Program-made: the position numbers and the translations under genes | Shown: positions 31,175-40,120 of the stretch, one piece after another | Layout of the letters: every line of letters begins with the position of its first letter | Position numbering within the stretch: the first letter of the stretch is position 1 | The notes under the pieces: model-generated | Seen by the model: only the letters and a program-made list of their open reading frames with translations | Told to the model about the DNA's origin: nothing | Databases searched by the model: none | Source of the DNA: Ammoniphilus sp. CFH 90114 | GTDB taxonomy: Bacteria; Bacillota; Bacilli; Aneurinibacillales; RAOX-1 | Length of the DNA stretch: 64,000 nt | Assembly (NCBI RefSeq): GCF_004123195.1 | Contig: NZ_SDLI01000001.1 | Span: forward strand, 608,133-672,132 | Reading direction: 5' to 3'

Positions 31175-34100
31175 ATGAATCTTTCTGAGTTATCGCTACG
31201 CCGCCCTGTCACGGTATGGATGATCATCGTGGCTATGCTAATATTTGGTTTTGTTTCATTTCCAAAGATGGCGGTAGACCTTTATCCGGAGTTGAATCTT
31301 CCTGTTGCTGTAGTAGTCACGAGTGTTGATGGAGGTACACCAGCAGAAGTCGAAAAGCTAGTTACGAAACCGATTGAGGAAGCACTCGCTTCTGTATCGA
31401 ATATAGATCAGATCTCATCTAATTCTGTTGGAGGAGCTTCGCAGGTTATCGTTCAATTTAATTGGGGGACAGACTTAGACCAAGCTACCTTAGATATGAG
31501 AGATAAGGTAGATTTAATCCGTGGTATGCTGCCTGACTCAGCTAATACACCACAAATTCTTCGTTTTGACCCGAACGCTCAGCCTGTCGTCACTCTGGCG
31601 TTGACAGGAAGTGAGGATACAGCGAATCTAAAATCCGTAGCGGATAATATGATTAAGCCTAGACTAGAGCGTATTGATGGAGTTGCTTCTGTTGGGGTGA
31701 TCGGTGGACAAGACCGCTTGGTTGAAGTCATGCTTGATCCGTTAAAGTTAGAGACATATGGCATCACAGTAGATCAAATCCGACAATCTCTTGCCTCGTC
31801 TAACCTTTCCGGTTCCGCAGGTTCCGTTAAGCTGGGGGACGAAAAACTGAGTATTCGTGTGCAAGGGGAATTTAAAGACATTGAGAGCATTGCCGAAACT
31901 CCTCTTTCTATGCCGGGAGGCAGTATCCCGTTAAAAGATGTCGCGGTGGTTACGGATAAATTAGCCGATATTACGCAGTTAACGTACTTAAATGGAGAAC
32001 CAAGCCTCGGATTATCAATTACGAAGGCATCAGGCGGGAACACCGTACAAGTAGCTGAGATGGTTCACAAGGAGATTGAGAAACTGGGGACAGACCTCCC
32101 AGATGATCTTAAGTTAACCGTGATCGTAGACACATCAAAATATATTAAGGACTCTATTAACACAGTAGCGGAACATGCTGTATTGGGAGGTCTCTTCGCT
32201 ATATTGGTATTGTATCTATTCTTGAATAGCGCTAGATCAACCTTAGTTGTATCCATTGTAATTCCGATTTCTATCGTGGCCACATTCTCGATGATGTATT
32301 TCTCTGGGCAAACGATTAACCTTATCTCTTTAAGTGGATTGTTGCTCGGATTAGGATCCTTAGTTGACTTTGCCGTCGTCATACTCGAGAACATCTTCCG
32401 TTTGCGTCAACAAGGGAAAGGGATGTTAGAGGCTGCGAAAGAAGGTTCGAAACAGGTAGGGAATGCCGTTATGGCATCTGCCCTAGCCCAAATCGTTGTT
32501 TTTGTTCCGATTATTTTTGTGGATGGAATAGCTGCTGAGCTCTTTGGTCCGCTGGCCTTAACGGTCATCTTCTCACACATCGCGGCATTAGTCGTTTCTA
32601 TCATGCTTGTACCGATGTTAAGCTCTCGATGGATTAAGACCGTTCCAGATGAATCCATCTACCATTCAGGAACCTATAAAGGAAGAAACCCAGTTATCTG
32701 GTTTAACATTGGGTTTGAGAAGCTGTCTAAGACGTATGGTAACCTGTTATCGTGGGCGCTTAAAAAGAGAAAAACCGTATTTGCTTGGACGGTTGCACTA
32801 TTTGTAGGCGCAGTTGGTCTTATGCCTATGGTTGGAATGGAGTTTATTCCCAAAATGGACCAAGGACAACTGAGTGTTAGTATTAAAATGCCAAATGGTA
32901 CCGTACTAGAACAGACGGCTGATGTCGTATCGCAAGTAGAAGCTGTAGTGAAAGATATACCAGAATTAGATAAAGTGTATACCTCGATTGGTTCATCTGG
33001 TGGCCCAGCTGCTCTCTCTACAGGAGTATCTAACAGAGCTCAGCTAGATGTTATGCTTGTTGACCTTCAAGAGCGAACTCGTTCTACAGAGCAAGTGATG
33101 ATGGAGCTTCGAGAGAAACTTAACTTTATTCCTGATGCAGAAATTAATGTAACAGAAGCTCAGGAGGGTGGAGGGATGACAGGTTCTCCTCTGCAACTTA
33201 ACCTGCGCGGAGACAATCTTGAAGTTTTAAAAGATATTGCAGACATTATTGTTGCTGAAGTAGAACAGGTGGAAGGAACCTTCAATGTGAAGACTTCATT
33301 AGATTCTACGGGGCAAGAATTTCAAATCGTGGTTGATCCCAAGAGACTTAGCCAATATGGGCTGACAACGGGCCAAGTGTTAAATTCCGTTCGAACGGCC
33401 TTTGATGGTCAGAAGGTCACTCAGTATCGTACAGGGGATGACGAAATTGACGTGAAGTTAAAGTTGCCAGCAGAATTTAAACAGGATGTAACCTATTTAG
33501 AAAGGTTGCGAATTACGACTCCGCAAGGAGCGTCCGTAGCGTTATCCTCTGTAGCTTCAATTGTGAAAGAGGATGTTCCTCAAACGATCAGGAGAGCGAA
33601 CCAGACGCGTGAGGTCCAGATTACGGCAGATATTGCTGGACGTGATTTGGGTTCTATAACCAGAGACGTTGAGGAAAAGCTAAACCGTCTTAACCTGCCG
33701 GAAGGCTATCAACTGCAGTACGGTGGGCAGAATCAGCAAATGACAGATTCTTTTATGAAGCTCGGGCTCGCTATGCTGTTAGCTATTGTGTTTGTTTATA
33801 TGGTTATGGCAGCTCAGTTTGAATCTCTGTTTAGTCCATTTATTATCATGTTTTCAATTCCGCCTACGTTCATTGGTGTGGTAGTTGGTCTTGCTGTGAC
33901 GGGTCATTCACTAAGTGTAATGGCAATTATTGGTTATATACTTCTAATCGGTATCGTAGTAAACAATGCTATCGTTCTAATTGACTATATTAATCAATTA
34001 AGGCAACAAGGTATGGAAAGGGATCAAGCAGTGCTTGAGGCCGGGCCTGTACGTTTGCGCCCCATTCTTATGACCACTTTATCTACCATTCTAGCTATTC

Positions 34101-34309
34101 TGCCTTTGGCCTTTGGAGGGGGTTCTGGGAATGAAGGTCAGGCACCCATGGCGATTGTTGTAGCATTTGGTCTGAGTTTCTCTACCTTAATTACTTTGAT
34201 TCTCATCCCTGTGGTCTATACGTGGTTTGATGATATTGGACTCAAATGGCGTAATCGGAAGAATAGAAAGAAAAAAGCTGATTCAGTAGAACAGAACGTA
34301 CAGTTGTAA
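31175..34309 (+). CDS. RND-family efflux pump (AcrB/SwrC-like)
   Basis: 1044 residues, full RND length with two sets of six TMs. N-terminal signature LSLRRPVTVWMIIVAMLIFGF, then the periplasmic porter domains (here extracellular), the LGLGSLVDFAVVILENIFR segment in TM4 with the proton-relay Asp, and the second TM set from about residue 860. Closest in type to Bacillus SwrC/YerP. It works with the adaptor downstream and is likely controlled by the MarR upstream. Confidence 0.93.
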   Translation: MNLSELSLRRPVTVWMIIVAMLIFGFVSFPKMAVDLYPELNLPVAVVVTSVDGGTPAEVEKLVTKPIEEALASVSNIDQISSNSVGGASQVIVQFNWGTDLDQATLDMRDKVDLIRGMLPDSANTPQILRFDPNAQPVVTLALTGSEDTANLKSVADNMIKPRLERIDGVASVGVIGGQDRLVEVMLDPLKLETYGITVDQIRQSLASSNLSGSAGSVKLGDEKLSIRVQGEFKDIESIAETPLSMPGGSIPLKDVAVVTDKLADITQLTYLNGEPSLGLSITKASGGNTVQVAEMVHKEIEKLGTDLPDDLKLTVIVDTSKYIKDSINTVAEHAVLGGLFAILVLYLFLNSARSTLVVSIVIPISIVATFSMMYFSGQTINLISLSGLLLGLGSLVDFAVVILENIFRLRQQGKGMLEAAKEGSKQVGNAVMASALAQIVVFVPIIFVDGIAAELFGPLALTVIFSHIAALVVSIMLVPMLSSRWIKTVPDESIYHSGTYKGRNPVIWFNIGFEKLSKTYGNLLSWALKKRKTVFAWTVALFVGAVGLMPMVGMEFIPKMDQGQLSVSIKMPNGTVLEQTADVVSQVEAVVKDIPELDKVYTSIGSSGGPAALSTGVSNRAQLDVMLVDLQERTRSTEQVMMELREKLNFIPDAEINVTEAQEGGGMTGSPLQLNLRGDNLEVLKDIADIIVAEVEQVEGTFNVKTSLDSTGQEFQIVVDPKRLSQYGLTTGQVLNSVRTAFDGQKVTQYRTGDDEIDVKLKLPAEFKQDVTYLERLRITTPQGASVALSSVASIVKEDVPQTIRRANQTREVQITADIAGRDLGSITRDVEEKLNRLNLPEGYQLQYGGQNQQMTDSFMKLGLAMLLAIVFVYMVMAAQFESLFSPFIIMFSIPPTFIGVVVGLAVTGHSLSVMAIIGYILLIGIVVNNAIVLIDYINQLRQQGMERDQAVLEAGPVRLRPILMTTLSTILAILPLAFGGGSGNEGQAPMAIVVAFGLSFSTLITLILIPVVYTWFDDIGLKWRNRKNRKKKADSVEQNVQL

Positions 34310-34329
34310 TTGAGGGAGGGAAGGAAGAA

Positions 34330-35649
34330 ATGAAGAATATGAGATTGACATCGCTAGTTTTCATGCTTGCGTTATCCCTAAGTGTATTAGGGTGTTCGAA
34401 AAAAGAAGAAGTTTCCCAAGCAAGTGAGACGGCGGCTGTGCCTGTCCAAGTAGAAACTGTGAAAGAAGGAACGGTTGAGGAAAAGGCAGGGATCAGTGGT
34501 AAGCTAGCTCCGAATGAGACCGTTCAGGTGTCACCAAAAGTTAACGGAAAGATTAGTAAAATACACGTTACCCTAGGGCAGCAGATAACCCAAGGAGATA
34601 TCCTATTCACACTTGATCAAGCAGATTTAGCCAATGCCGTCAAGCAGGCCCAAGCCGGCTATGATGTGGCCGTAGCGAATTTAAAGCAAAGTGAAAGTAG
34701 TACAAGTCAAGGAATTAATCAAGCGGAGGGAACAGTTGTTCAAACCAATAATGCCATCATCCAGGCTGAGAATGGGTTGGCTCAAGCCACCCAAGCGCTT
34801 CAAGATGCGATGGCCAATGAACAAAGAATCAAACAATTGTTTGAAGCGGGAGCGGTACCTACTATCGAGATGGAAAAAGCAGAGACTGCGCTTAAGAATG
34901 CTGAATTAGCCTTGAAGAATGCAGAAACAACACTTGCTAATGCGAAATCTTCTTATGACAATGCAAAGAAATCTTTACAAAATGTTCAAGGGAAAACGGG
35001 AGTGGAAGTGGCTAGGGCTTCCGTTCAACAGGCTCAAGTGAGCCTACAGAATGCAAAAGATCAATTAGCGAATGCTACCGTAAAAGCACCTATATCGGGA
35101 ATCATCTCGCTGGTACAAGGAGCCACGGGACAGATGGCCTCTCCCCAAGCACCTGTTGTACAAATTGTAAATATTGATCCTATGCTGGTGAAGGCTCATA
35201 TTTCGGAAAATGAAATGATCTCCGTGAAAATGGGAATGAAGGTTAATCTGGAGATTCCAGCACTTCAGAAAAAGCAAGAGGCGACGGTAACGGCGGTAAG
35301 CCCTGTCATGGATTCTCAATTAAAAGCTTATCCTATTGAGATATCCATACCGAATCCTACGGGTGAGCTGAAAGCTGACATGGTTGTGGATGTTAAGTTA
35401 TCAAGTCAAACTAAGGGGCAGGTTAAGTCCCTTGTAGTTCCACGTAAGGCTGTCCTAGAGGAACAAGGCAAGCGTTATGTCTTCTTAGTCGAAGAAGATA
35501 TAGCCAAGAAAGTAGAAGTATCAACCGGTAAAGAGACGAGTGAATGGACCCAAATAAAAACGGGCTTATCTGCAAACGATATAATTGTAGTTAAGGGACA
35601 AACTCTCTTGCAAGATCAAAGCAAAGTTGAAATTCAAGAAACAAAGTAG
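34330..35649 (+). CDS. RND efflux membrane-fusion lipoprotein (HlyD/AcrA family)
   Basis: 439 residues. Lipobox LSVLGCSKK (Cys about residue 22), lipoyl halves VQVSPKVNGKISKIHV and ATVKAPISGIISLV flanking a long coiled coil (about 95-240) rich in Ala, Asn and Gln, with repeated NAE/NAK motifs. C-terminal beta-barrel and membrane-proximal domains follow. Adaptors of this type occur with RND pumps in Gram-positives although there is no outer membrane. Confidence 0.92.
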   Translation: MKNMRLTSLVFMLALSLSVLGCSKKEEVSQASETAAVPVQVETVKEGTVEEKAGISGKLAPNETVQVSPKVNGKISKIHVTLGQQITQGDILFTLDQADLANAVKQAQAGYDVAVANLKQSESSTSQGINQAEGTVVQTNNAIIQAENGLAQATQALQDAMANEQRIKQLFEAGAVPTIEMEKAETALKNAELALKNAETTLANAKSSYDNAKKSLQNVQGKTGVEVARASVQQAQVSLQNAKDQLANATVKAPISGIISLVQGATGQMASPQAPVVQIVNIDPMLVKAHISENEMISVKMGMKVNLEIPALQKKQEATVTAVSPVMDSQLKAYPIEISIPNPTGELKADMVVDVKLSSQTKGQVKSLVVPRKAVLEEQGKRYVFLVEEDIAKKVEVSTGKETSEWTQIKTGLSANDIIVVKGQTLLQDQSKVEIQETK

Positions 35650-35667
35650 GATCATAGTTTATAAGAG

Positions 35668-35711
35668 AACCCCATGAGACAGCTTAAGAAAATCTGTTCG
35701 TGGGGTTTTTT
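35668..35711 (+). terminator. Intrinsic terminator of the RND operon
   Basis: Stem AACCCCAtGA..ACAG/CTGT..CGTGGGGTT followed by TTTTTT. Confidence 0.85.
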
Positions 35712-35735
35712 CATAAAGATAAGGAGTGAGTGCTC

Positions 35736-36470
35736 ATGAAGTTGACTTGCCTTGGAACGTGGGGGGCCTACCCTGAAGCTGGTTCGGCGACAACCTCATT
35801 TTTACTTGAGGAGGATGATTTTCGGCTTTTAATCGATTGTGGAAGTGGGGTTTTGGCTCAATTACAGCGAGTGATAAAAGTGGAACAGCTTGATGCATTG
35901 ATCCTTTCTCATTTTCACCATGATCATATAGCCGATATCGGATGCCTTCAATACGCTACGCTCATCCAGACGATTCTTGGAAACCGCTCCGTTCCCTTAC
36001 CCATATATGCTCATCAAGAGGAGGGTAACCAATTCTCCTCTTTAACTTATAATTCTTATACACAGGGTGTACAGGTATCGGCACATCAACCTATTCATAT
36101 CGGGCCTTGGCAGGTGGACTTCTGTCCAACCAATCATGCTGCCTACTGCCTAGCTATGAGATTTTCCGATCAAAGGAACACGCTGATCTACACGGCAGAT
36201 ACAAGTTGGAGTGATGAGTTGGTTGAATTTTCGAGGGGAGCTGATCTCCTGATCTGTGAAGCTAGTCTATATAATGAGCAAAAGGGTAAAGTATCTGGGC
36301 ATATGACGGGAGGAGAAGCTGGAAAGTTGGCTCGCCAGGCAGGAGTTAAACAATTAATTTTAACTCACCTTCCTCACTATGGAGATCAGCAGTTACTAGT
36401 CATACAAGCGCAAGAAGAATACGAAGGGCCGATACATCTTGCTGCTTCTTTATCGAGCTGGGAGTGGTAG
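35736..36470 (+). CDS. yhfI: YhfI-like metallo-beta-lactamase-fold hydrolase
   Basis: 244 residues, the same length as Bacillus subtilis YhfI. Motifs: LTCLGTWGAYPEAG, LLIDCGSGVLAQLQ, metal site SHFHHDHIADI, TADTSW, and LTHLPHYG. RNase Z-like branch, cytoplasmic, substrate unknown. The ATG 9 bases after AAGGAG is preferred over a GTG two codons upstream. Its 3' end overlaps the convergent gene by 21 bases. Confidence 0.88.
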   Translation: MKLTCLGTWGAYPEAGSATTSFLLEEDDFRLLIDCGSGVLAQLQRVIKVEQLDALILSHFHHDHIADIGCLQYATLIQTILGNRSVPLPIYAHQEEGNQFSSLTYNSYTQGVQVSAHQPIHIGPWQVDFCPTNHAAYCLAMRFSDQRNTLIYTADTSWSDELVEFSRGADLLICEASLYNEQKGKVSGHMTGGEAGKLARQAGVKQLILTHLPHYGDQQLLVIQAQEEYEGPIHLAASLSSWEW

Positions 36471-36824
36471 AGGCGTTCTCTTGAGATACCAGTGCATCCA
36501 GTATAGGACCTCGCTGCGGACAAATTCCCACTTATATTCGGCCTGGTGATGATATCCTTGGTAGAAATAGCGCAGCTCTACTCCCTCCTCGGTTCGTTTT
36601 TCAGAATAGATTTTTACCCCTCGGTCTCGAAGGGCTTTCTTAATGCTGCCATAGTCCTTTTCTACGCGTAGAGATGCCTCCTCAATTATTGCGAGATAAG
36701 GCTCCTTCAGCTTGATTAAGGAATCGGTAATAAGACCCCGGTCACGATTGAAAACATGAAGAACGAGAGGGATGTAGACATATTGGGAGAGAAGCTTTTG
36801 TTCTCTTTCTGGAAGGAATTTCAC
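36450..36824 (-). CDS. YhjD-like protein, unknown function
   Basis: 124 residues from a GTG start: AAAGGAGG is 9 bases before the GTG, while the in-frame ATGs further up lie upstream of or in that site. The pattern ...YIPLVLHVFNRDR...KLKEPYLAIIEEA...VEKDYGSIKKALRDRGVKIY resembles Bacillus YhjD. Helical, soluble, probably cytoplasmic. Confidence 0.65.
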   Translation of the reverse strand: MKFLPEREQKLLSQYVYIPLVLHVFNRDRGLITDSLIKLKEPYLAIIEEASLRVEKDYGSIKKALRDRGVKIYSEKRTEEGVELRYFYQGYHHQAEYKWEFVRSEVLYWMHWYLKRTPLPLPAR

Positions 36825-36965
36825 CTTGTTTGATCCTCCTTTCATAAATAGGAACACTTGTTCTTAATCTAAGTATAACGCGGGATACGTACATTTATCA
36901 ATGCGGGATTTTAATTGGATGAGGGACGTCTTGGGTATACTTATTTTAAATATTAACTAAAGCGG

Positions 36966-37841
36966 ATGGTAAGGATGAAAACGACTATTACACAATTACA
37001 CCAATCTCAGCAGTCGAAGCTTATTTGGAAAGGGAATTTTATTAAAATTGATGGCGTACGTATTCACTATGTAGAAAAGGGAAAAGGTTCCCCATTGCTG
37101 TTAGTTCACGGATTGGGAGCTTATTCTTTTACATGGAGACATAATCTAGATGAATTAGCGAAGCAATTCCGTGTCATTGCGGTTGATCTTAAGGGTTTTG
37201 GTTTTTCTGAGAAGCCAGTGGGACCTGGTTATTCCATTGACCACCATGTCAAAATAATGGCAAGCTTTATTTCTCAGCTGGGCTTGGGCCAAGTGGATTA
37301 TGTGGGAAGCTCCATGGGAGGAGAAATAGGGCTGCGATTATGTTTGAAGCATCCTGATCTGATCCGAAAGCTGATACTCGTCGGGAGCTCCGGGTACCGA
37401 GACAGGCTTCCGTTATGGGTAAAGATGCTCGGGCATCTCCCTTATAAATCGTTCATAAAGACGTATATCCAAAGTAAATATCTACGAGTTGAAGTACTAG
37501 CAGAGATGTTTAAGGGAGCCTATCACGACCCTAACGTTCTATCTGATGAAGAGATCAAGCAATATCTCAGCCCCATTTACACACAAGGGTTTGAAGAATC
37601 TTATCTGACTATGCTTCGGGAGTTTGACTTTGGAAAGTGTAAAGATCAGTATGATCAGGTAACTCATTCTTCTTTAATCTTGGCTGCAGAGCATGATCTC
37701 GTCATTCCTATGGAACATTCCAAACAACTCCATCGAGATTTACCTCAATCCGAGTTTATTGTACTGCCAAAGTGCGGTCATTTTCTCCATGAAGAGAAAT
37801 CGCAAGAAACGAACCAATTAATTCTTGAATTTCTGCACTAG
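36966..37841 (+). CDS. Alpha/beta hydrolase
   Basis: 291 residues. Oxyanion motif LLVHGLGAYSFTW, nucleophile elbow GSSMGGEI (Ser about residue 118), acid in AAEHDLVIP, and catalytic His in PKCGHFLHEE. Likely esterase, lipase or lactone hydrolase. Two ATGs four codons apart are possible; neither has a strong ribosome site. Confidence 0.87.
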   Translation: MVRMKTTITQLHQSQQSKLIWKGNFIKIDGVRIHYVEKGKGSPLLLVHGLGAYSFTWRHNLDELAKQFRVIAVDLKGFGFSEKPVGPGYSIDHHVKIMASFISQLGLGQVDYVGSSMGGEIGLRLCLKHPDLIRKLILVGSSGYRDRLPLWVKMLGHLPYKSFIKTYIQSKYLRVEVLAEMFKGAYHDPNVLSDEEIKQYLSPIYTQGFEESYLTMLREFDFGKCKDQYDQVTHSSLILAAEHDLVIPMEHSKQLHRDLPQSEFIVLPKCGHFLHEEKSQETNQLILEFLH

Positions 37842-37917
37842 ACTTATAAATTCTAGAGAAATTAAGGATACTGTTACTATAGCTAGCTGGAAAAGTAAGG
37901 CAGGGGGACAAAAAAAC

Positions 37918-39321
37918 GTGGGAAATGAGATGAGAGAAAAATGCGGTGTCTTTGGGATCTTTAATCATCCCAAGGCAGCCGATTTGACTTATTATGGACT
38001 TCATGCCTTACAGCATCGTGGGCAAGAAAGTGCAGGCATTGTTGCCAGTAACGGAAAAACCTTCAGTTATCATCGAGGTATGGGTCTCGTAACAAAAGTA
38101 TTCTCACGATCTATTCTAGATCAGATTCAGGGAAATATGGCGATCGGTCATGTGCGTTACTCCACAACAGGAGAAAGTCTTCTCCATAATTCTCAACCGT
38201 TGGTCTTCAAATATCGGGAAGGGGATTTAGCCCTAGCTCATAATGGAAACTTAGTGAACGCGGAGTATGAACGAGAATTATTACAACAGCAAGGAAGTAT
38301 TTTTCAGACCACAACAGATACCGAGGTGATTGCCCACCTCCTTGCGAGATCAGCCAAAAAAAGCTTGGAAGAGGCCATACCTGATGTACTTAAGAGAATT
38401 CATGGTTCATTTGCGTTATTAATGATGACGGAGCGACAATTGCTCATTGCTCTAGACCGTAACGGATTAAGACCGTTGTCCTTAGGGAAGATAGGTGATG
38501 CTATTGTGGCAGCTTCAGAGACTTGTGCCTTAAATGCCGTGGGAGCGACGTTCTGGAGGGATGTAGAACCGGGGGAATGGCTTTTAGTGGATGATCAAGG
38601 GGTTCGAGGCGGTAGATTTGCTCAAGAAGAGAAAAAGTCTCTTTGTTCATTTGAGTTTATCTATTTTGCAAGAGCGGACAGTGTGATCCAAGGAAAAAGT
38701 GTCATGGGTGTGCGGAAATTACTTGGCCAAACTCTGGCGGAGGAACACCCTATAGAAGCAGATGTAGTGGTAGCTGTTCCTGAGTCAAGCATACCTGCTG
38801 CCATAGGTTATTCTCAGCAAGCTGGAATTCCTTATGAGATCGGATTAATTAAAAATCCTTATGTTGGACGTTCTTTTATTGAACCTACTCAGGAATTACG
38901 CGAACTCGCCGTTAGGCTCAAACTCAGTGCAGTAAGAGAATTAGTGCAAGATAAAAGAGTGGTTCTTGTAGATGATTCCATCGTCAGAGGTACAACAAGT
39001 AAACGAATAGTGGAGCTTCTTCGTGATGCAGGGGCTAAAGAGGTACATGTTCGGATCAGTTCTCCTAAAGTCGGCAACCCTTGCTATTATGGGATAGATA
39101 TGCCAACGAAAGAGGAGCTTTTTGCCAATCGTCATGCAGAAGAACGAGCGATGGGTCAAACCATAGGGGCAGATACCTTGGCTTTCTTGAGTGAAGAAGG
39201 CCTGCTGAAGGTCATCGGAATGGGGATGCCAAAGGGACCTGAACACTGTCTTGCCTGCTTTAATGGAGCCTACCCAACCAAATTATATTTGAAGTCAAAA
39301 GAAGAGCAGCCTAAAGGATAG
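37918..39321 (+). CDS. purF: Amidophosphoribosyltransferase
   Basis: 467 residues from a GTG with GGGGGA upstream. It transfers glutamine ammonia to PRPP, the first step of purine synthesis. A short propeptide precedes the catalytic Cys of CGVFGIF, so the glutaminase site is intact. PRPP loop VLVDDSIVRGTTSK. The Cys ligands of the Bacillus-type [4Fe-4S] cluster are present (SLCSFEF, GNPCYYG, HCLACFNG). It is monocistronic, not inside a pur operon as in most Bacilli. Confidence 0.93.
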   Translation: MGNEMREKCGVFGIFNHPKAADLTYYGLHALQHRGQESAGIVASNGKTFSYHRGMGLVTKVFSRSILDQIQGNMAIGHVRYSTTGESLLHNSQPLVFKYREGDLALAHNGNLVNAEYERELLQQQGSIFQTTTDTEVIAHLLARSAKKSLEEAIPDVLKRIHGSFALLMMTERQLLIALDRNGLRPLSLGKIGDAIVAASETCALNAVGATFWRDVEPGEWLLVDDQGVRGGRFAQEEKKSLCSFEFIYFARADSVIQGKSVMGVRKLLGQTLAEEHPIEADVVVAVPESSIPAAIGYSQQAGIPYEIGLIKNPYVGRSFIEPTQELRELAVRLKLSAVRELVQDKRVVLVDDSIVRGTTSKRIVELLRDAGAKEVHVRISSPKVGNPCYYGIDMPTKEELFANRHAEERAMGQTIGADTLAFLSEEGLLKVIGMGMPKGPEHCLACFNGAYPTKLYLKSKEEQPKG

Positions 39322-39333
39322 GCTGCTCATTTT
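39304..39333. terminator. Bidirectional terminator hairpin
   Basis: Perfect 10-bp stem GAGCAGCCTA/TAGGCTGCTC overlapping the purF stop and the end of the convergent SDR gene; ATTTTCTT follows on the plus strand. Confidence 0.75.
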
Positions 39334-40118
39334 CTTGTTTCTTGCAAGCGGCGTACTACCTTCGTGAGCATCTTGCGAGGGGCCAGCCTGACTGAGGAAG
39401 CTAATATCTGGTTCTTGAGACCGGGGATGATGATGGTTTTCCCTTGAAGCAACCCAACATATCCAATTCGAGCAACCGTTGCGGCATCCATGTTGACCCC
39501 TTGGAAGAGCTTGGACTTCTCTAAGTTTGCCCGCTTCTCAAAGCCTGTTTCTGTCGGTCCTGGACACAGAGCCGAAACACTTATTCCATGCGGTTCCACT
39601 TCATTAGCTAAGGCCTCGGAAAAAGAAAGGACATACGCTTTAGTGGCATAATAGACCGCCATGAGAGGGCCCGGTTGAAAAGCCGCGGTTGAAGCAACGT
39701 TTAGAATTTTGCCGTTACCTCTTTCCATCATGCCGGGAAGAAGTAATTTCGTTAAGTGGGTCAGGGAGGAAATATTCACTTGAATCATGTCTAGAATCTC
39801 TTGAGTGTCTAACGTAGAAAATAAACCATATAAACCAAAACCCGCATTATTTACAAGTATGTCAACCTTCAGCCCGTCCCCCTCTAATTTTCTCAGTAGT
39901 TCGGCGGGGGCGCTTGGGTCGGCGAGATCCTGAACAATAATGGAACTCTTCGCTTGAAAAGAATCCTGCAAGTGTTGTGCCAGCTCGACTAGCTTTTCCT
40001 CCCTTCTGGCACAGAGAATAAGATGATATCCGTCTATAGCAAAGCATTTTGCCAGCTCATAGCCGATGCCGCTGGATGCTCCTGTTATTAACACGCTTTT
40101 GCCTTTTGTCTCTCCCAT
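39327..40118 (-). CDS. Short-chain dehydrogenase/reductase
   Basis: 263 residues. Rossmann motif TGASSGIGYELAK, NNAGFG, catalytic Ser in VASTAAF and YATKAYV (Tyr and Lys). DltE-like type; substrate unknown. AGGAG lies 7 bases before the ATG, inside the end of the ABC transporter gene, and the gap between the two genes is only 2 bases, so they are cotranscribed. Confidence 0.9.
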   Translation of the reverse strand: MGETKGKSVLITGASSGIGYELAKCFAIDGYHLILCARREEKLVELAQHLQDSFQAKSSIIVQDLADPSAPAELLRKLEGDGLKVDILVNNAGFGLYGLFSTLDTQEILDMIQVNISSLTHLTKLLLPGMMERGNGKILNVASTAAFQPGPLMAVYYATKAYVLSFSEALANEVEPHGISVSALCPGPTETGFEKRANLEKSKLFQGVNMDAATVARIGYVGLLQGKTIIIPGLKNQILASSVRLAPRKMLTKVVRRLQETRK

Positions 40119-40120
40119 AA

